Below are positions 22,042 through 33,635 of a DNA stretch of 64,000 nucleotides, piece after piece. How positions within the stretch are numbered: the stretch's first letter is position 1; each line of letters begins with the position of its first letter. The DNA is from Isoetes taiwanensis (Eukaryota; Streptophyta; Lycopodiopsida; Isoetales; Isoetaceae): positions 1,097,962 through 1,161,961 of the forward strand of contig JAJEKV010000130.1 in NCBI GenBank assembly GCA_021234155.1, read 5' to 3'. The notes below the pieces were generated by a model. The model was not told the DNA's origin. It worked only from the letters and a program-made list of their open reading frames with translations, and did no database searches. The translations under genes and the position numbers were made by a program.

Positions 22042-22465
22042 AGGCCTATTCCATAATCCATTTCTGCTCTATAAATCATACATTGCTACGGAGCCAGAGA
22101 AGGCATAGATCTTGCTCTGTATGGCATTTTATAGACTTCCACATATCAGAGGAGTCTGGTGTCTTTCATGACTATATATAGATTACTGTAGTTCTTTGCA
22201 ATTACCATTGCAGAAAAATGGCCTTCAGCCCAGTGCATGCATTGGCAGTTTAGATTTATCTAGGCCTATTTCATAATCCATTTCTGCTCTATAAATCATA
22301 CTTTGTTATGGAGCCAGAGAAGGCATAGATCTTGCTCTGAAGGGCACTTTATAGGCTTCCACATATCAGAGTAGGCTGGTGTCCTTCATGATTATATCTA
22401 GATTGCTGTAGTTATTTGCAACTACCATTGCAGAAAAATGGCTTTCAGCCCAACGCGCAGTTTAG
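22042..22465 (+). repeat. Tandem duplication of ~215 bp
   Basis: CCATAATCCATTTCTGCTCT starts copy 1 at ~22049 and recurs in copy 2 at ~22270 (TCATAATCC...). Both continue through GAGCCAGAGAAGGCATAGAT and end with CATTGCAGAAAAATGG. The copies differ by scattered substitutions and a short insertion. Confidence 0.9.
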
Positions 22466-22812
22466 AGTTACCTAATGGTTAGACATATCAGCAACTTAGA
22501 TTATGAAGAAAAGCCACAAAAAACTAGAACATCCAATGATCATGTTACATGCAGCTAGAGGCCATTCTTGCAAAGAATTTTCAATTGGCAATAAACATCT
22601 TCCTCTGCTATAATATCTTTTTGTTCATACAAATTCCCTGTTTTACACATTTAAAACTTTTGGTATGGATTTCCAAACTGTAACATGCCCAGCGGATCCT
22701 GGGTGGTCTTGGAAGAGAAATCATAATGTAGATTAAACATTCACCTTTACCGATGGGATCCCTGATATGTACAATGCAGACTCATAATATTGTTTAATAA
22801 TTCTTTTCAAAA

Positions 22813-23667
22813 ATGATCCCTTGCAGTTGCAGGAGCTTAGCCTGGAGTACTGATGTTGTTTTGGGAGTTGGAAGATTTAGGAAAGAGCAACGTCTACCTG
22901 CAAATCCCCAAGAGAAGACTGTAGCATGGCCCAATGTTAACTTGGAAGTGGAAAGAATTGCTGCAAAATTGAAAGAATGTGCGAGCAGAAGGGCGCTTTC
23001 AGAAGGTAAATGCTTACATGATTACATCATTATGTATGGCTTGATGGGTGATAGGTTTTTAAGAAACCACCTTATAAACATGTATGGAAAATGTGGGGCT
23101 CTGCATGATGCTCGCAAGATGTTTGATCTGATAAAAAAAGGGACTTGGAACATCATGCTTTTTGCATATGTTCAGCATAGACAACTTGAAGACGTGCTGC
23201 ACCTATTTCAACAGATGCCTTCGCATAATGTGGTATCACGGGCTACAATCGTTGTGGGCATATTCTCAGCTTGGTTGCCTTGAGGATGCATGTCTATTTT
23301 TTGAATTAATGCCTAAGGGCAATGTAGTGATATGGAATAGCATGACTACAGGATATGGACAAAAGGGCCATCTAGAACAAGCATTGAGTCTATTTTACAA
23401 ATGCAACTGGAAGGCATGAAACCAGATAAATATACATTGGTGAACTTGCTTGAAATATGTGCTAAAAATGTAGCCCTTATAGAAGGCCAGAGATTGAGCA
23501 GATATATTAGCAATAGTGGCATGGAGTTTGATGTGGTTGTGTGGAGTTCTCTTTCTAACATGTATGCCAAATGCGGGCAGCTTGAGTATGCAGCATTTGT
23601 TCATTATGGACATGGCAGAAAAGCATTGCAAAATTTTCAGCAACTGCAGCTGAATGGTTCGCTATGA
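22813..23667 (+). pseudogene. PPR protein pseudogene (PLS-like)
   Basis: Three successive frames, joined by single-base shifts at ~23245 and ~23405, give an ordered PPR array: HDYIIMYGLMGDRFLRNHLI with NMYGKCGALHDARKMFD, then AYVQHRQLEDVLHLFQQMP, then AYSQLGCLEDACLFFELMPK with NVVIWNSMTTGYGQKGHLEQ, then MQLEGMKPDKYTLVNLLEIC and NMYAKCGQLEYA. After that a repeat is partly missing, jumping to HYGHGRKALQNFQQLQLNG. Complete PPRs are ~35 residues; the spacing here fits P, L and S units. Intact members are organelle RNA-processing factors. The frameshifts, internal deletion and absence of a C-terminal E/DYW domain show it is inactive. Confidence 0.85.
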
Positions 23668-24254
23668 AAAATGCTATAGGCACCGGATCTCTGATCTACT
23701 TGCCCTAGATCGGGATGTGGTGGGTTCTTCTCGATGCATACGGACTCCCGCTCTTCCTTTGCTATGGTCTACTTCTGTGTGCTCTAAGGTAATCTCTTTT
23801 GGATTCAGAAATGCCAGCAATGCAACATATGTAACCCATGATAGCAACGGGCTTGCTGAATCAGTTGGCTTAGCACACTGGAATGCTTTTGCTTCTTTTT
23901 ATTCAGGTTCACGAGCTTCAGATTTCGTAACAATCCCTATTTGTCACTGCTATGATACACAGCAAAGCAGGAGCGACTGAAGTGGGCAGATGGGCAGAGA
24001 TGACAGCTTTTAGTTAAGTATATGCCTTCTCCTTTAAAAACAAATACTCTTAAAGCTGCAATGGAGCTGAAGCTTCTAAAAGATGCATAAATTCGTATTG
24101 CAGAATTATGGAATGCTGGCTTTGCCGGCTCCCTTAAAATAATTCAAATAGTACCTTGCAGAATTTGTAACATAGTTCTAGCTCGAGAATTAAGTCAGGT
24201 TTGCATCAAACAAATGTAATTGTCAAAACCATTGCATGCGGCAGTTTTGGCAGT

Positions 24255-25068
24255 TAGGTTTTCCTACGCCTTTTTATACCCTGCCTTCTCTCTCCATCCC
24301 CATCAGCTCATCTGCATCTCCTTCCGTTTAGCGGCCAGTCTTCCCCGCAGCCTTTCAGAGTTCCGTCTGAGTGTTTTTTTTTCTTGCTTACCTTGCCATT
24401 CTCGCCCACCTCGTCTATCCTTTTGCCTATTTTTTGTGTTGCCAGTTGGTCTTCTCTTACTCCAATCGGTTTTTCCCTTATTCGGCTTGCTCTGTTTTGA
24501 TTTCACCGTTCCGGCCTTGCCTCCTCCACCAGTGCGCTTGCTAGCTTTCCGACATCCTTGGGCTTTTTGGTTTTCCTGCTGCTGATTGTCAGGTTTTTGT
24601 GGCACGAAGTTGGGTATCGGGAACCCTAAGACGAGCTCTGCTGTGGTATGATCTTGGCGGTTGAATCCGGCCAGCAAAGCACCGCCGTTTGCCCTTTCTC
24701 TGATTATCCCACTTGTGTTTATTTTCGCTTTCTTCGGGTTTGTGGCTGCTCCATGGTTGGCGGGCGTTTTTCTGCATTGTTCTCTTGGATGCCAGCAATA
24801 GGAGAGCGCCTGGGTTTTTTTAGAAGGCAAATCGCAGACAAGACTCGTTGTCATGGTTTTCATAGTCCGGCAGTAGCATTTTAAGTGCAGACCGTCTTGT
24901 TCAAGGACCCTTATTTCTGTAAGGCACATCTGTTTCCCAGCCTGTTTGAATTCGCTGATTTCTGTAAGGCGGACCTGCTTCTCAGCCTTAAGGCAGGAGC
25001 AACCTCAGGAGTACAGGCCATTTAGTTTCTTTGCAGACCTGGTTTTTAGACTTTTTGTGATCTGTACA
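24255..25068 (+). promoter_or_regulatory. Possible promoter and leader of the gag-like frame
   Basis: TTTTTATACCC at ~24270 resembles a TATA box. It is followed by a pyrimidine-rich, comparatively GC-rich leader with CTCTCTCCATCCCCATCAG. This is composition plus one motif only. The long minus-strand frame over it (24303-24929) looks like a shadow. Confidence 0.25.
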
Positions 25069-25493
25069 ATGCCCAGATTGCCGAAGGGTATGTCCAAGGC
25101 TGAGGCCATTAGGCTGGGTAAACGCCCTCTAGGGGAGACCTCTGATCTACTGCAGGATGCTTTAGCGGACTCTGATGATCAGTCCCGGGCTCCAGCTTGG
25201 GCCAAAGGGATGGAACAGCGGCTGGCCTCCAATAGGGATGATCGTTTGGGTGAGTTGGATGCGAAGATAACAGCGTTGCAGCAAGAGATTGAGAGGAAAA
25301 GCAAGAAGTCCAGAACTCCAGCGCTGAAGTTTGAGAGCAATATGAGATATTTTGATTTCCTTAATGAAGTTGAGGATGTCTTTGCAGATATTGAGAGCAA
25401 ATTGAGGATCGAGAAGCACTTATCACCTTCTGTGCAACAGAGCATTGATAAAGGTAACAGTTTGATTGATAACCGGAAGCAATTGGTAATCAT
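25069..25493 (+). CDS. Gag-like fragment of DIRS-type element, truncated
   Basis: ATG 25069 (in a frame open since 24946) gives MPRLPKGMSKAEAIRLGKRP, an acidic stretch, WAKGMEQRLASNRDDRL, a coiled-coil (LDAKITALQQEIERKSKK), then TPALKFESNMRYFDFLNEVE and SIDKGNSLIDNRKQLVII. The last part follows a pattern I associate with gag-like proteins of DIRS and related elements ('ALKFKS-N-x-x-x-x-FN ... G-x-x-L-I-x-x-R-x-K-L-I-x-I-A-D'). The match ends at LVII just before the expected IADRSP; GGTAATC there could be a splice donor. The frame runs on to 25617 with unrelated hydrophobic sequence. Either a truncated element or a captured exon. Confidence 0.4.
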
Positions 25494-26017
25494 AATATCT
25501 CTTGTTGTTGTTAGTGGAGATGCCCAGATGTGGCTTTCTTTCTCTTGTGCTTTCTTCTACCCTTTACCTCTTCTAGTTAGCTTGCTGGTTTTGACAATTG
25601 AATTTATCTTCGTATAACGATAAGAAGATAATGATAAATTTAGATGACTCGAAGTAAGGTACGTGCTCATGTGTACATATGTTCTCTAGCTTCTAGAGAT
25701 TTTCCATACTCAGTTTACATTATCAAAATATTATATGTTTTGCATCGACATTGCATCGACAACTTGAACTATGTTTTGTCATAAGGACTCAACTTCCATG
25801 GTTATATGAATGACTGCTGTTTTCATAAAAGGAACTTAAAACTATGTCATGCATTAATATTGCAATGGTTAGATATATAAGTATGATTGTGCAGCATCGT
25901 CTTGAACCATTGTGGCTAAATACATTCCATATTGTGGCTACATACATTCCATATTACATACATAAATTGTTGTATCTACATGAAAGTTTGAGATGAAACC
26001 TAAGAGATTGTCCCTTT

Positions 26018-26117
26018 GTTGTCACAAAAATTTTCGTAAAAAACATAACAAACTCGGGAAATGTATATTGTCACAAAATTTTTGTAAAAAACACAACAAA
26101 CTTCGAAATGTATATTG
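26018..26117 (+). repeat. Two-unit ~49-bp tandem repeat
   Basis: TTGTCACAAAAATTTTCGTA continuing to CGGGAAATGTATA is followed directly by TTGTCACAAAATTTTTGTAA continuing to TTCGAAATGTATA. There are only a few substitutions between units. Confidence 0.9.
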
Positions 26118-26388
26118 TTGAATTATATATTGTTGCATCAACCATATAATAACCATAGGGGCCTTACTATATTTTTCATAAAAACTCAACAATGGTTCAT
26201 ATTTTTTTTTCTTTCTCTAGCTTGGGCGCTATAACTATAGAATAAAATAGAATAGAATAGAAAGAGTGATAATAACAACATCAACAACTCTACTTACTAT
26301 CTACAGGGTTCCCAAAATGAGTTACTCTAAGCAAATGCCAATATAAGTTCCCAAACTATGCCAAAGAACTGGCTGGCCACCGGTCTAG

Positions 26389-28380
26389 TAGATTATTGTT
26401 TATTTATATCTACCGTTCTTTATGTAGATCGGACGATTTAAATGCCGGAGCTTTTTAAGGTTTTTTCCCAAATGACTTTGCCATGTGCTAGGGAACCCAC
26501 TTAGGAGCGAGGTTTCGATTGGGGAATTGGCGGGGCCTGCGGTTTCCCGAGGAAAACCCCGGCTCACGGCTTGTTCTTCGCATGGCCCAATGGATAGGTG
26601 GAAATTTCAGAACATGCAACAGCCGGCAAGATGGGAAAAGGGCGAAGACTTGCCATAGCGATGCAAGATCAGAAGTCTAATAACTGCGATAGCCTGCTTA
26701 ATCTTGCGATTGAAGAAAATGAGTACTCCGCAAAGGAGAATATCAGAGAAATCTAAGTGTGAAATTAGCTTCGACCTTTGGAGATGGAGGTTTTATGGGC
26801 AAGAAATTGCTCCGTTCATGAATCAAAGTGCTCGCCATAGCCGATTCGTGCAAGAATTTCCGCCATAGCCAATATAGATCCTATCCATTTTCCTTATGGC
26901 AAAGGAGATCAGTGAAAAGAAGAGTGAGAAACTAAGGATTACATCAGATCTGTATTCGGTGAGAAAAATATAAACAAGTTTCTATAGAAAATATGAACTA
27001 GCTCGAGGTGGAAGGGTCGAAGAAAAGAATCAAACAACTCCAACAATGGCGCCTTAAATATCATCCACTCTCCTCTTCTTCTTCGCCACGGAAGGAATGA
27101 AACTTCCAAAACTTTTTGGAAGTTTCTTAGAGCTGAAGTGGCACCGCCGAGCCTTTAAACTAGACACCTAAAAAAAAATAGACACCGTGAATCCATTGAG
27201 AAATTTCCACCTAGCGATTGGGTTCACGACAATATTCGACCTTGAGAACTTGGGTGTTTTCGAGGTGTAAGCAATCATTCATTTCTTTTTGTGTATTCAC
27301 TATGATTTTATTTCTTAAGCATTGAGAATAGGGAAAGGCCCACAGGCTTCTTTCAGGAAGGGAAAAGCGGCCCGTCTCTGTGGCGGAGAGCTTTGACCTT
27401 CTCGGAAGAATCGGGCCTTTGCTCCTGGAAAGGATCATTTGGGCTTTGTTCTGCCCGGTGAATGCGAGGGGTAAAATTTCGAATGCGGCGTAAAAACTCT
27501 AAATGAAGGGTAAAAAATGTCCGAATGGGGGTAGATCGTTGAGGCGATCGGTGGGCATAAGCTCTGTTCTTCTTCGTTCTTGGTCTCTTTTAGAGGCAAA
27601 GAAAAATTGCCATGTGGCATGCTTTGATTGGAGGGGACGAGGCGAGAGCGAAGCCCAATGATCCTTTAGGTATGTCGCAGGCACCAGTTGTTTGGAACCT
27701 CCTATGTTCTAACGGATCCATTTCCACATGCATTGTCCACTACTGTTTATTCAAAATGATTAAGGAAGTTTTATCATTATCTTTGTCTCTTGCTGCAGAG
27801 GACTGACAAGACAAGGTGCTGTCGCATACCGGGGGTTGCCCTTAAGGTGTTGTTACTTTGTCATCGAGCGAAAAGAATACATAGAAGTTGCTAAGATTGA
27901 GAAAAGATGACCGTGAAGCATTATGCGCTTTTGTGCCCCCACTTGTAGGTCAGCCTGGGATTGGGCGGGGTGGCCTGCATTTGAGGTGAGATTGACTAGC
28001 CAACGATTCTTTCGCTTCATGTGTATCCTCGGTGCTTGGCCGCTCTTGCGGGCAAGAAGCCTTGCATCTGGCGTGGCTTGGTTGGTGTGGTTGATTTGGC
28101 GGCGGTTGTGGATCTTCGGGGATTCCTGGGCTGACCTTCCGGTCCTCGACTTCGGGTACAAGCTATTTCAAAGCTTTTTGGTGTTCGGGGATTAGTGGAG
28201 GCGGAAGGTTGCCATTTGGCCGGACTTTTGGGTGTTGTAGATGGCGATGGTCGGGTTTATACGGTAGAGTTGCGCTTTTTTGTGAGTTTGTTGTGGAGTG
28301 TCGAGGTATCATTGTCTCTTTGGGGCGAGTTCTCCTTCCTCCTCACTTGCTTTGTAACATTACCATTCTTTTAATATATT
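26389..28380. other. Intergenic with probable 5'-truncated retroelement tail
   Basis: No recognisable protein. 27.9-28.38 kb is G/T-rich without a convincing frame and leads to an A-run, as in a truncated LINE 3' untranslated region. Confidence 0.4.
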
Positions 28381-28408
28381 GATGACGGTTCTTCAAAAAA
28401 AAAAAAAA
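28320..28408 (+). mobile_element. LINE-like 3' tail with poly(A)
   Basis: TTTGTAACATTACCATTCTT, then TTTAATATATTGATGACGGT and TCTTC precede an A14 run at 28395-28408. This is the usual layout of a plant L1 3' end. No target-site duplication was identified. Confidence 0.4.
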
Positions 28409-28942
28409 GAGATTGAAAAGGATGCAATCCTTTAGTGAAGCATCTAACAATGCATGAAAACAAAGTCAATACAAGAGAATGAGGGTTCTCGCGTCGTAAA
28501 AAATCATCACATGGCCTTCACAAACACATAAGCGCCCGGACCTTCTTGTCGACGTTTTACTCGACGTTTATTTTTCGGACGATCTTTCGCATAAGAAATC
28601 GCCGAAAAATCGCCAATTTTTGACAATTAAGCATCAAGAAAATCGTCCGTAAAAAATGTTAAGGGTTCGATAAAAAATATTGTCGAGAAAAACGTCGAAG
28701 AACGCGTCAAAAAACTTGAAAACTCGTGATAAAAAAATCATCAGAGTTTTCATCAAACAATTCATCACAAATTTTGTTAAAAAAAATCGTCATAATAATT
28801 TTCACCAAATTATTCAAGCTGTTCGTCTATTTATAATTTATTTGGATTTGCATTTTGTCTACAATTTGAATCTTGTATCAATTTGCAGTATGTCTGTATT
28901 TTCAATTACACAACTTGTAATGATGCTTAAGTTTAATATGAA

Positions 28943-28970
28943 CTAGTTATGGTGCCAGGCGTTGCCGCGC
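28943..28970 (-). mobile_element. Helitron-like 3' terminus
   Basis: Minus strand: GCGCGGCAACGCCTGGC, ACCATAA, then CTAG (28943-28946) and T. It is the same design and spacing as at 4340, with two mismatches in the stem. The element body would extend to the right; a weak matching 5' end is at 35813. Confidence 0.45.
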
Positions 28971-29174
28971 TTTAATAGTAATTTGTTGGGGGTTGATTTT
29001 GTAGTTGCATCTTTATGTGGTATTTGTATCATGTAATGTCAAAGGAGCAATATTCTTATAGTTAGAGATTGATGGCCTTGGCAACAACTTTTATGAATCC
29101 AAATAGAATGGAATCTTTTGATATTACATGATGTCTAAAAAGGAAGATAAGTTTTAATATGGAGTGGGACTCGG

Positions 29175-30345
29175 TTGAATTCTAGTATTGTTATGCTGTA
29201 TAGTCTTTCCATGGCAGAAGGGGGACAGTCTCAATTCCATCGCCATGGACATGGACCTTATCTTCCTCATGGAAACATGGGAACATGTCTGGTCGCGAGC
29301 TACCGATTTGCCGGGGATACCCGGCTACTCGCCTCTTCAATGAGTGCGGGAAACGAGGACGCGGAGGAATTGCGTGTTACTACTAGATTGATTTTGGCCC
29401 AATCGGTCTCCTGCGTGCAAAGGCGAGCGGGGCAAAAATATGCACGTGGGTGCAGTGCGAAACGTGCGATGGCGACCCTCTCTTTGTGGCGGCTTGCTAC
29501 TTCCCACATCTTGCCGAACAACTTTACCCACGCACTTGGATGTGGGCGGGCATGAGCCCTATGTCAATCTATATGATGACATACGGCAGCATGAACAATT
29601 GGGCAAGGTCATGTTGCTTGGAGATTTCAATGCGCGACGCGAAGCGAACGGATCCCAAAATTCGCACCTCTAGGCGAGGATGTGTTGCAAATGGACCCCG
29701 AGAGATGGTTTTGGCCAAAGGGCGTCGGATGGCAACCGGTGACCGCAGTATGGCAGCCATTTGCTTGTTGGCGGGCGATATCTTTCACCGATCATTTGCA
29801 ATGGGTCGGCGGTGCCGTAGTCCCTCGGCCGCTTCACTTGTGAGAGGAGTGGGGCTGCACCCGGTGGTGGATTACGCGTGCTAAAGGGCGCAGCAATGCC
29901 TACACTTGATCACCGCTTCGGTGTGGGGCGGGTGGCGGGGGCGAAGTAGACTTCGACCTCGGCCCTGTTCTTCGGCAGATAGATGGCGAGCCAGCAGAGG
30001 CACCCATTGCCCCAACACCCCATGTACCACGGTTTGCGCCCGGACTATGATCATCGGGCGGTCCTATGCGAGGATGCTTGAGCATGAGTTGCGGAGTGCC
30101 GCAACTCCCACATCTTCAACGTGAGCAGCCCGGTGAACCAGCTCCCTTGAGGGTGGGGGGGGATGCTTTGGGAGGGCAGCTCCCCGGCGATCCACGGGGC
30201 TGCAACCACCTTCCCCCATAATCACCGGGTTCGATGGCGAATGTCGAGAGCTGGAAGCGATGGCTCATGGACCCCTTTGGACCCACCATTAGCCCTTGTG
30301 AGGTCCAGTCAACCGGCTCCTTCCTTAAGACCAAGAAAGCCGGGT
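29175..30345 (+). pseudogene. Non-LTR retrotransposon endonuclease remnant, GC-rich
   Basis: Around 29440-29675 the plus strand reads, across two frames, VAACYFPHLAEQLYP and YVNLYDDIRQHEQLGKVMLL followed by GDFNARREANGSQN. 'LLGDFNAR' is the conserved endonuclease/exonuclease/phosphatase motif of non-LTR retrotransposons. Flanking sequence (29175-29430 and 29680-30345) is frame-broken; no reverse transcriptase was found. The stretch is clearly more GC-rich than its neighbours and differs from the L1 at 6-15 kb. Confidence 0.5.
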
Positions 30346-31010
30346 ACCTTCGCGAACTCGCTAGCAGATGTTTGGTCTTCTAGACCCGCCACCCTAGGGC
30401 CTTACGGGAGAAAGGTCTTGAGTAAGCACCCCGCGACCCGAGGGACAGGTCAAAAGCGGCCCATTACAAGGAGCACATCAACCCGTGTTAGCCCGGGCCC
30501 TTGACTCATTGCGTTCCCGGCTGCCAAAGCGGAACTCTCATTGCCTCCATTCGACAGGTGCCCACCATCTTCGCATCGAGGCAGGCGGTGGATTGGGGAG
30601 CCCCGCCGGGGCGGGCTCTGTCGATCTTTGTCAAGCGGTGCCATTGAGGATGAGTCTCACACTTTCCGAGTTGCCCGGCGATGATTCGGATCCGGACCGG
30701 TCACGGCTCCGGAAATGCGGCGGACTTGCCCCTACATTTTGGCGATGAACACTGCCCGTCGATGCGTGCTCACGGAGTCGCACATTCGGGAGGTACTTGG
30801 ATCCGCGAGCTCACCTTTGCCCCACGCACCGCCAGGTCGGTCGGGCACAGATCACTACGGTGCATGAGTGTATATATTTGTGTTTTTGCATTTTGTATAT
30901 TGGAACGGTTTGTCGGCAGGCTGATTGTTGCCGCCCCGGTTTTTTGAAAACCCCTTCGGGGGCGGGGTTTTAATCCGGGTAGTAATCCGCTTGCTAGGCT
31001 TTTGTATTGG
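30346..31010 (+). other. GC-rich tail of the retroelement remnant
   Basis: The GC-rich composition continues to ~30845. Near 30955 lies an inverted repeat, AAAACCCCTTCGGGGGCGGGG with TTTT, able to form a stem, followed by GGTAGTAATCCGCTTGCTAG. No clear protein motif is visible. Confidence 0.3.
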
Positions 31011-31483
31011 GTCCCATAGATCGATTGGTCTCCGCGGACGATAAAAATACCTTCCTTCCTTCCTATGACCCCTAATATACATATGGAAAAAGGTCAAAAA
31101 CCTCCCCCTCCCGTTCATGCATGTGGTTTCGATAGGTTCCATAGGCTGAAGCCCCCTTGCAATGAACAGGTGTATTCAATCCTCACAAACATGTAATATC
31201 TAGTCGGGATAAGGAATGCAAAAAACAGTGGGAGTTAGTCGAGTGATGCTACATACAAGACAAATAAATGGGCGGATGTGCCTAAGAGGCAAAAGAAGTT
31301 TTTTTGGGAATTTATGGTGAATTTCAGTCAAGTTTAACACATTGAATTAAGGCAGTTAAATTTGCTATGCATTTAAATCTTTCCACTTCCTAACAACTAA
31401 CACATTGAAGATCCATATAATTATTGGACACAAGGCCCAAATGTTGGTCTAAGTGTAGCCGAATATTTTATCATGACATCAGG

Positions 31484-31670
31484 AAAAAGTTGCAGAATAC
31501 CCTTATGTTTTGCTAAAATTGTCAAAATGCCCTTGGTTAGAAATGATGATCCAAATGAAAATTTTAGCAATTTGGAGGTATAAAAATCATATTGGTCATT
31601 TCAATAAAAATACCTCAAAATCAAGGGCATTTTGTAATTTAGCAAAATATAAGGGTATTTTGGAGTTTTT
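31484..31670. mobile_element. Foldback/MITE-like inverted-repeat element
   Basis: The left arm AATACCCTTATGTTTTGCTA, running to CAAAATGCCCTTGGTT (31496-31538), pairs with the right arm (31619-31659, reverse complement AATACCCTTATATTTTGCTA). The arms are ~42 bp with few mismatches and a weaker extension outwards; the central loop is ~80 bp. No coding sequence is present. Confidence 0.75.
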
Positions 31671-32080
31671 TGCATAAAGAAAAAGGCAAAACTTCAACAT
31701 GATGATATTTTAGGTTGCGATTCTGAGCCATGGGACGTTTCCAAATAAGCATGAACAACTAATTTTCAGAGCCGTAGGTATGGTCGCTATCACCGTGGAT
31801 CGTACCTTGAGGCACGCGTCCGCTCTCTTTCCCCCCTCGAATGGTGACACCATCTGCAATCATGGCACATGTGCCCCTCGACCATCTGTGTAGGCCAGGT
31901 GTCCTCGATGGGACCCCGGCTTCCAGCAACCATCAGCGTTATATCTCTGGCGTGATCTCAGGTGCCAGACATCGCGGGCAATCGCGGATCTTGACTTGAT
32001 GACCAAGAATAGAGTTCTAAAGAGAAAAGCTGCATATTTGCATCATCATGGCAAAAAAGAGGTGTTAATTTGAAGAAAAA

Positions 32081-33635
32081 TCTTATATTATAATGTTTTA
32101 GCGTGTTGTATGAAGCCCTAATTTGAATGGCTAAGATCATTTAAGTGCATCCAAAGGCCCAGATTTATCGCACAAATTCCCATACCTGTGAATGGTCAAG
32201 CTTTAATATCTTATGGGGAAAGGGGAAAAGAAAAGGAGGAAAAGAAAATGGAGAATGTGAAGGCTAAAAAGGCAAGGGAAAAAAGGAAAAAACAGAAAAG
32301 GGAAAAGGGAAGGGGAAAAAGGGCATGGAAAAAGGAATGAGGGAAAAGATGAAAAAGGAAAAAATAAAGGGGAAAAAACTAAGATGAAAAAATGGAAAGG
32401 AAAAAAAAAAAAAAAAGGGCGGGAAATGGGAAGGGAAAAAGGGCATGGGGAAAAGGCTTAAGAGGAAAAGGTGGGCAAAGGAGGAAAAGAGAATAGAAGA
32501 AGGGAATAGTAAAGGGGTGGGGAGAAGAGAAGCCAAAAAAGCCGCATGGAAAAAGGAAAAGAAAAAAAAAGATAAGGGACGAGGAAAGGGGGAAAGGAAC
32601 TTGGGGAAAAGGGCATCAAAGGAGGGGGAAGAAAAAAAGGTGAAGAAGGGAAAAAAAGGAAGAAAAAAAAAAGCATGAGAAAAGGGAGAGAAAAAAGGGC
32701 ATGTGAAAAGGAGAAGAGGGAAAGGGTAAGGAAAGGGGAAAAGACATGGGAAATGAAAAAGGAAAAAGGAAAAAGTAAAGGAAAAAAGTTAGGGGGAAGG
32801 AAGGAAATGGGCACTGGAAAAGGGAAGAGAAAAGGATGGGATGGAGAGGAGAAAAAGGGAAGGGAAGAAGGGGAACATGGAAAGAATAAGGAGAAAAAAG
32901 GAAGGGAAAAATGGGAATAAGAAAAGGACTGACGGAGAGAAGGCAAGGAAAAATAGCATGGGAAAAAAGGATAGGGAAAGGCAAAAGAAAAAAAGGAGAG
33001 ACGAGAAGGGTGGAAGGGAATCTAGGAAAAAAGGGGATGAGGAAACAGAGAAGGGAAGGGAGAAAGGGCACGGGAAGAGGGAATCTAAAAAGGAAGGGGA
33101 AAGGGCAGAAAAAAGGGGGGAAGAGAAAAGATAAAGAAAAAGGGAAGCAAAAAAGAGAATATTAAAAGGAAAGGGAAAAACTGGGAAGGAGAAGGGTGTA
33201 AAAAGACCTAAAAGGGTACAGTGGAAAAAGGGAAGAGGAAGAATGTGTTGAAAAGGGCATGGGAAAGGGAAAAGTCAAAAAAAAAAAATGAAGGGAAAAG
33301 GGGGGAAGAAAGGGGAAAAGGGTGGGAAAAGGAAAAGGAAAAAGTTCATTGAGAAAAATGAAGGTGAAAAAAAAAAAAAAAAAAAGAGAAAGAAGAAAAG
33401 GAAATGTTTAAGAAAAATAAGAAAAAAGGAAAAGGAAAATATGGAAAAGGAGGAAAAGGAGGAAGAAACAAAGGGTGAAAGTGGGGTAGAGAAAATGGCA
33501 GAGGGAAAGAGAAATGGCGTCAAATACTTTAACAATGGAGTACTTTTGGATTATTCATAATACATTTCTCTCATTACCACAAGCAGTATCATTTATGTGT
33601 TCTCAACGACCAAAGAACGCTGGTACCATTCCTAG
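32081..33635 (+). mobile_element. Purine-core non-autonomous Helitron 1
   Basis: It starts A|TCTTATATTATAATGTTTTA, followed by GAAGCCCTAATTTGAATGGC and GTGAATGGTCAAGCTTT. The body 32216-33515 is almost only A and G on the plus strand. It ends CCAAAGAACGCTGGTACCAT, then TCCTAG (CTAG 33632-33635) and T. Start, end and A/T flanks obey Helitron rules. Long apparent reading frames on either strand are low-complexity artefacts. Confidence 0.65.
32216..33515 (+). repeat. Polypurine tract with GGGCATGG-type words
   Basis: AAAAGG/GGGAAAA-type sequence, interrupted by variants of GGGCATGGGAAAAGG at irregular spacing (e.g. 32321, 32441, 33254). It is a candidate triplex- or H-DNA-forming tract. Confidence 0.9.

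Larger units (their letters stand above)
20925..26388 (+). mobile_element. Candidate Helitron carrying PPR and gag-like fragments
   Basis: The left end A|TCTCATATGATAATGTTTTA, then GGATCCAGCCC, matches the family 5' end. The right end CCAAAGAACTGGCTGGCCAC followed by CGGTCTAG|T (CTAG 26385-26388) closely matches the 3' end at 33635 (CCAAAGAACGCTGGTACCAT, then TCCTAG|T) and can form an ACTGG/CCGGT hairpin. Between them lie tandem 5'-end copies, a 220-bp duplication, a broken PPR gene and a gag-like exon. The pairing of these two ends is inferred from orientation and order only. Confidence 0.4.

Noticed and set aside
24303-24929. 208-codon minus-strand frame, basic and Lys/Arg/Gln-rich
   Set aside because: Lies over the pyrimidine-rich leader of the gag-like frame on the other strand; composition explains it and no motif is present.
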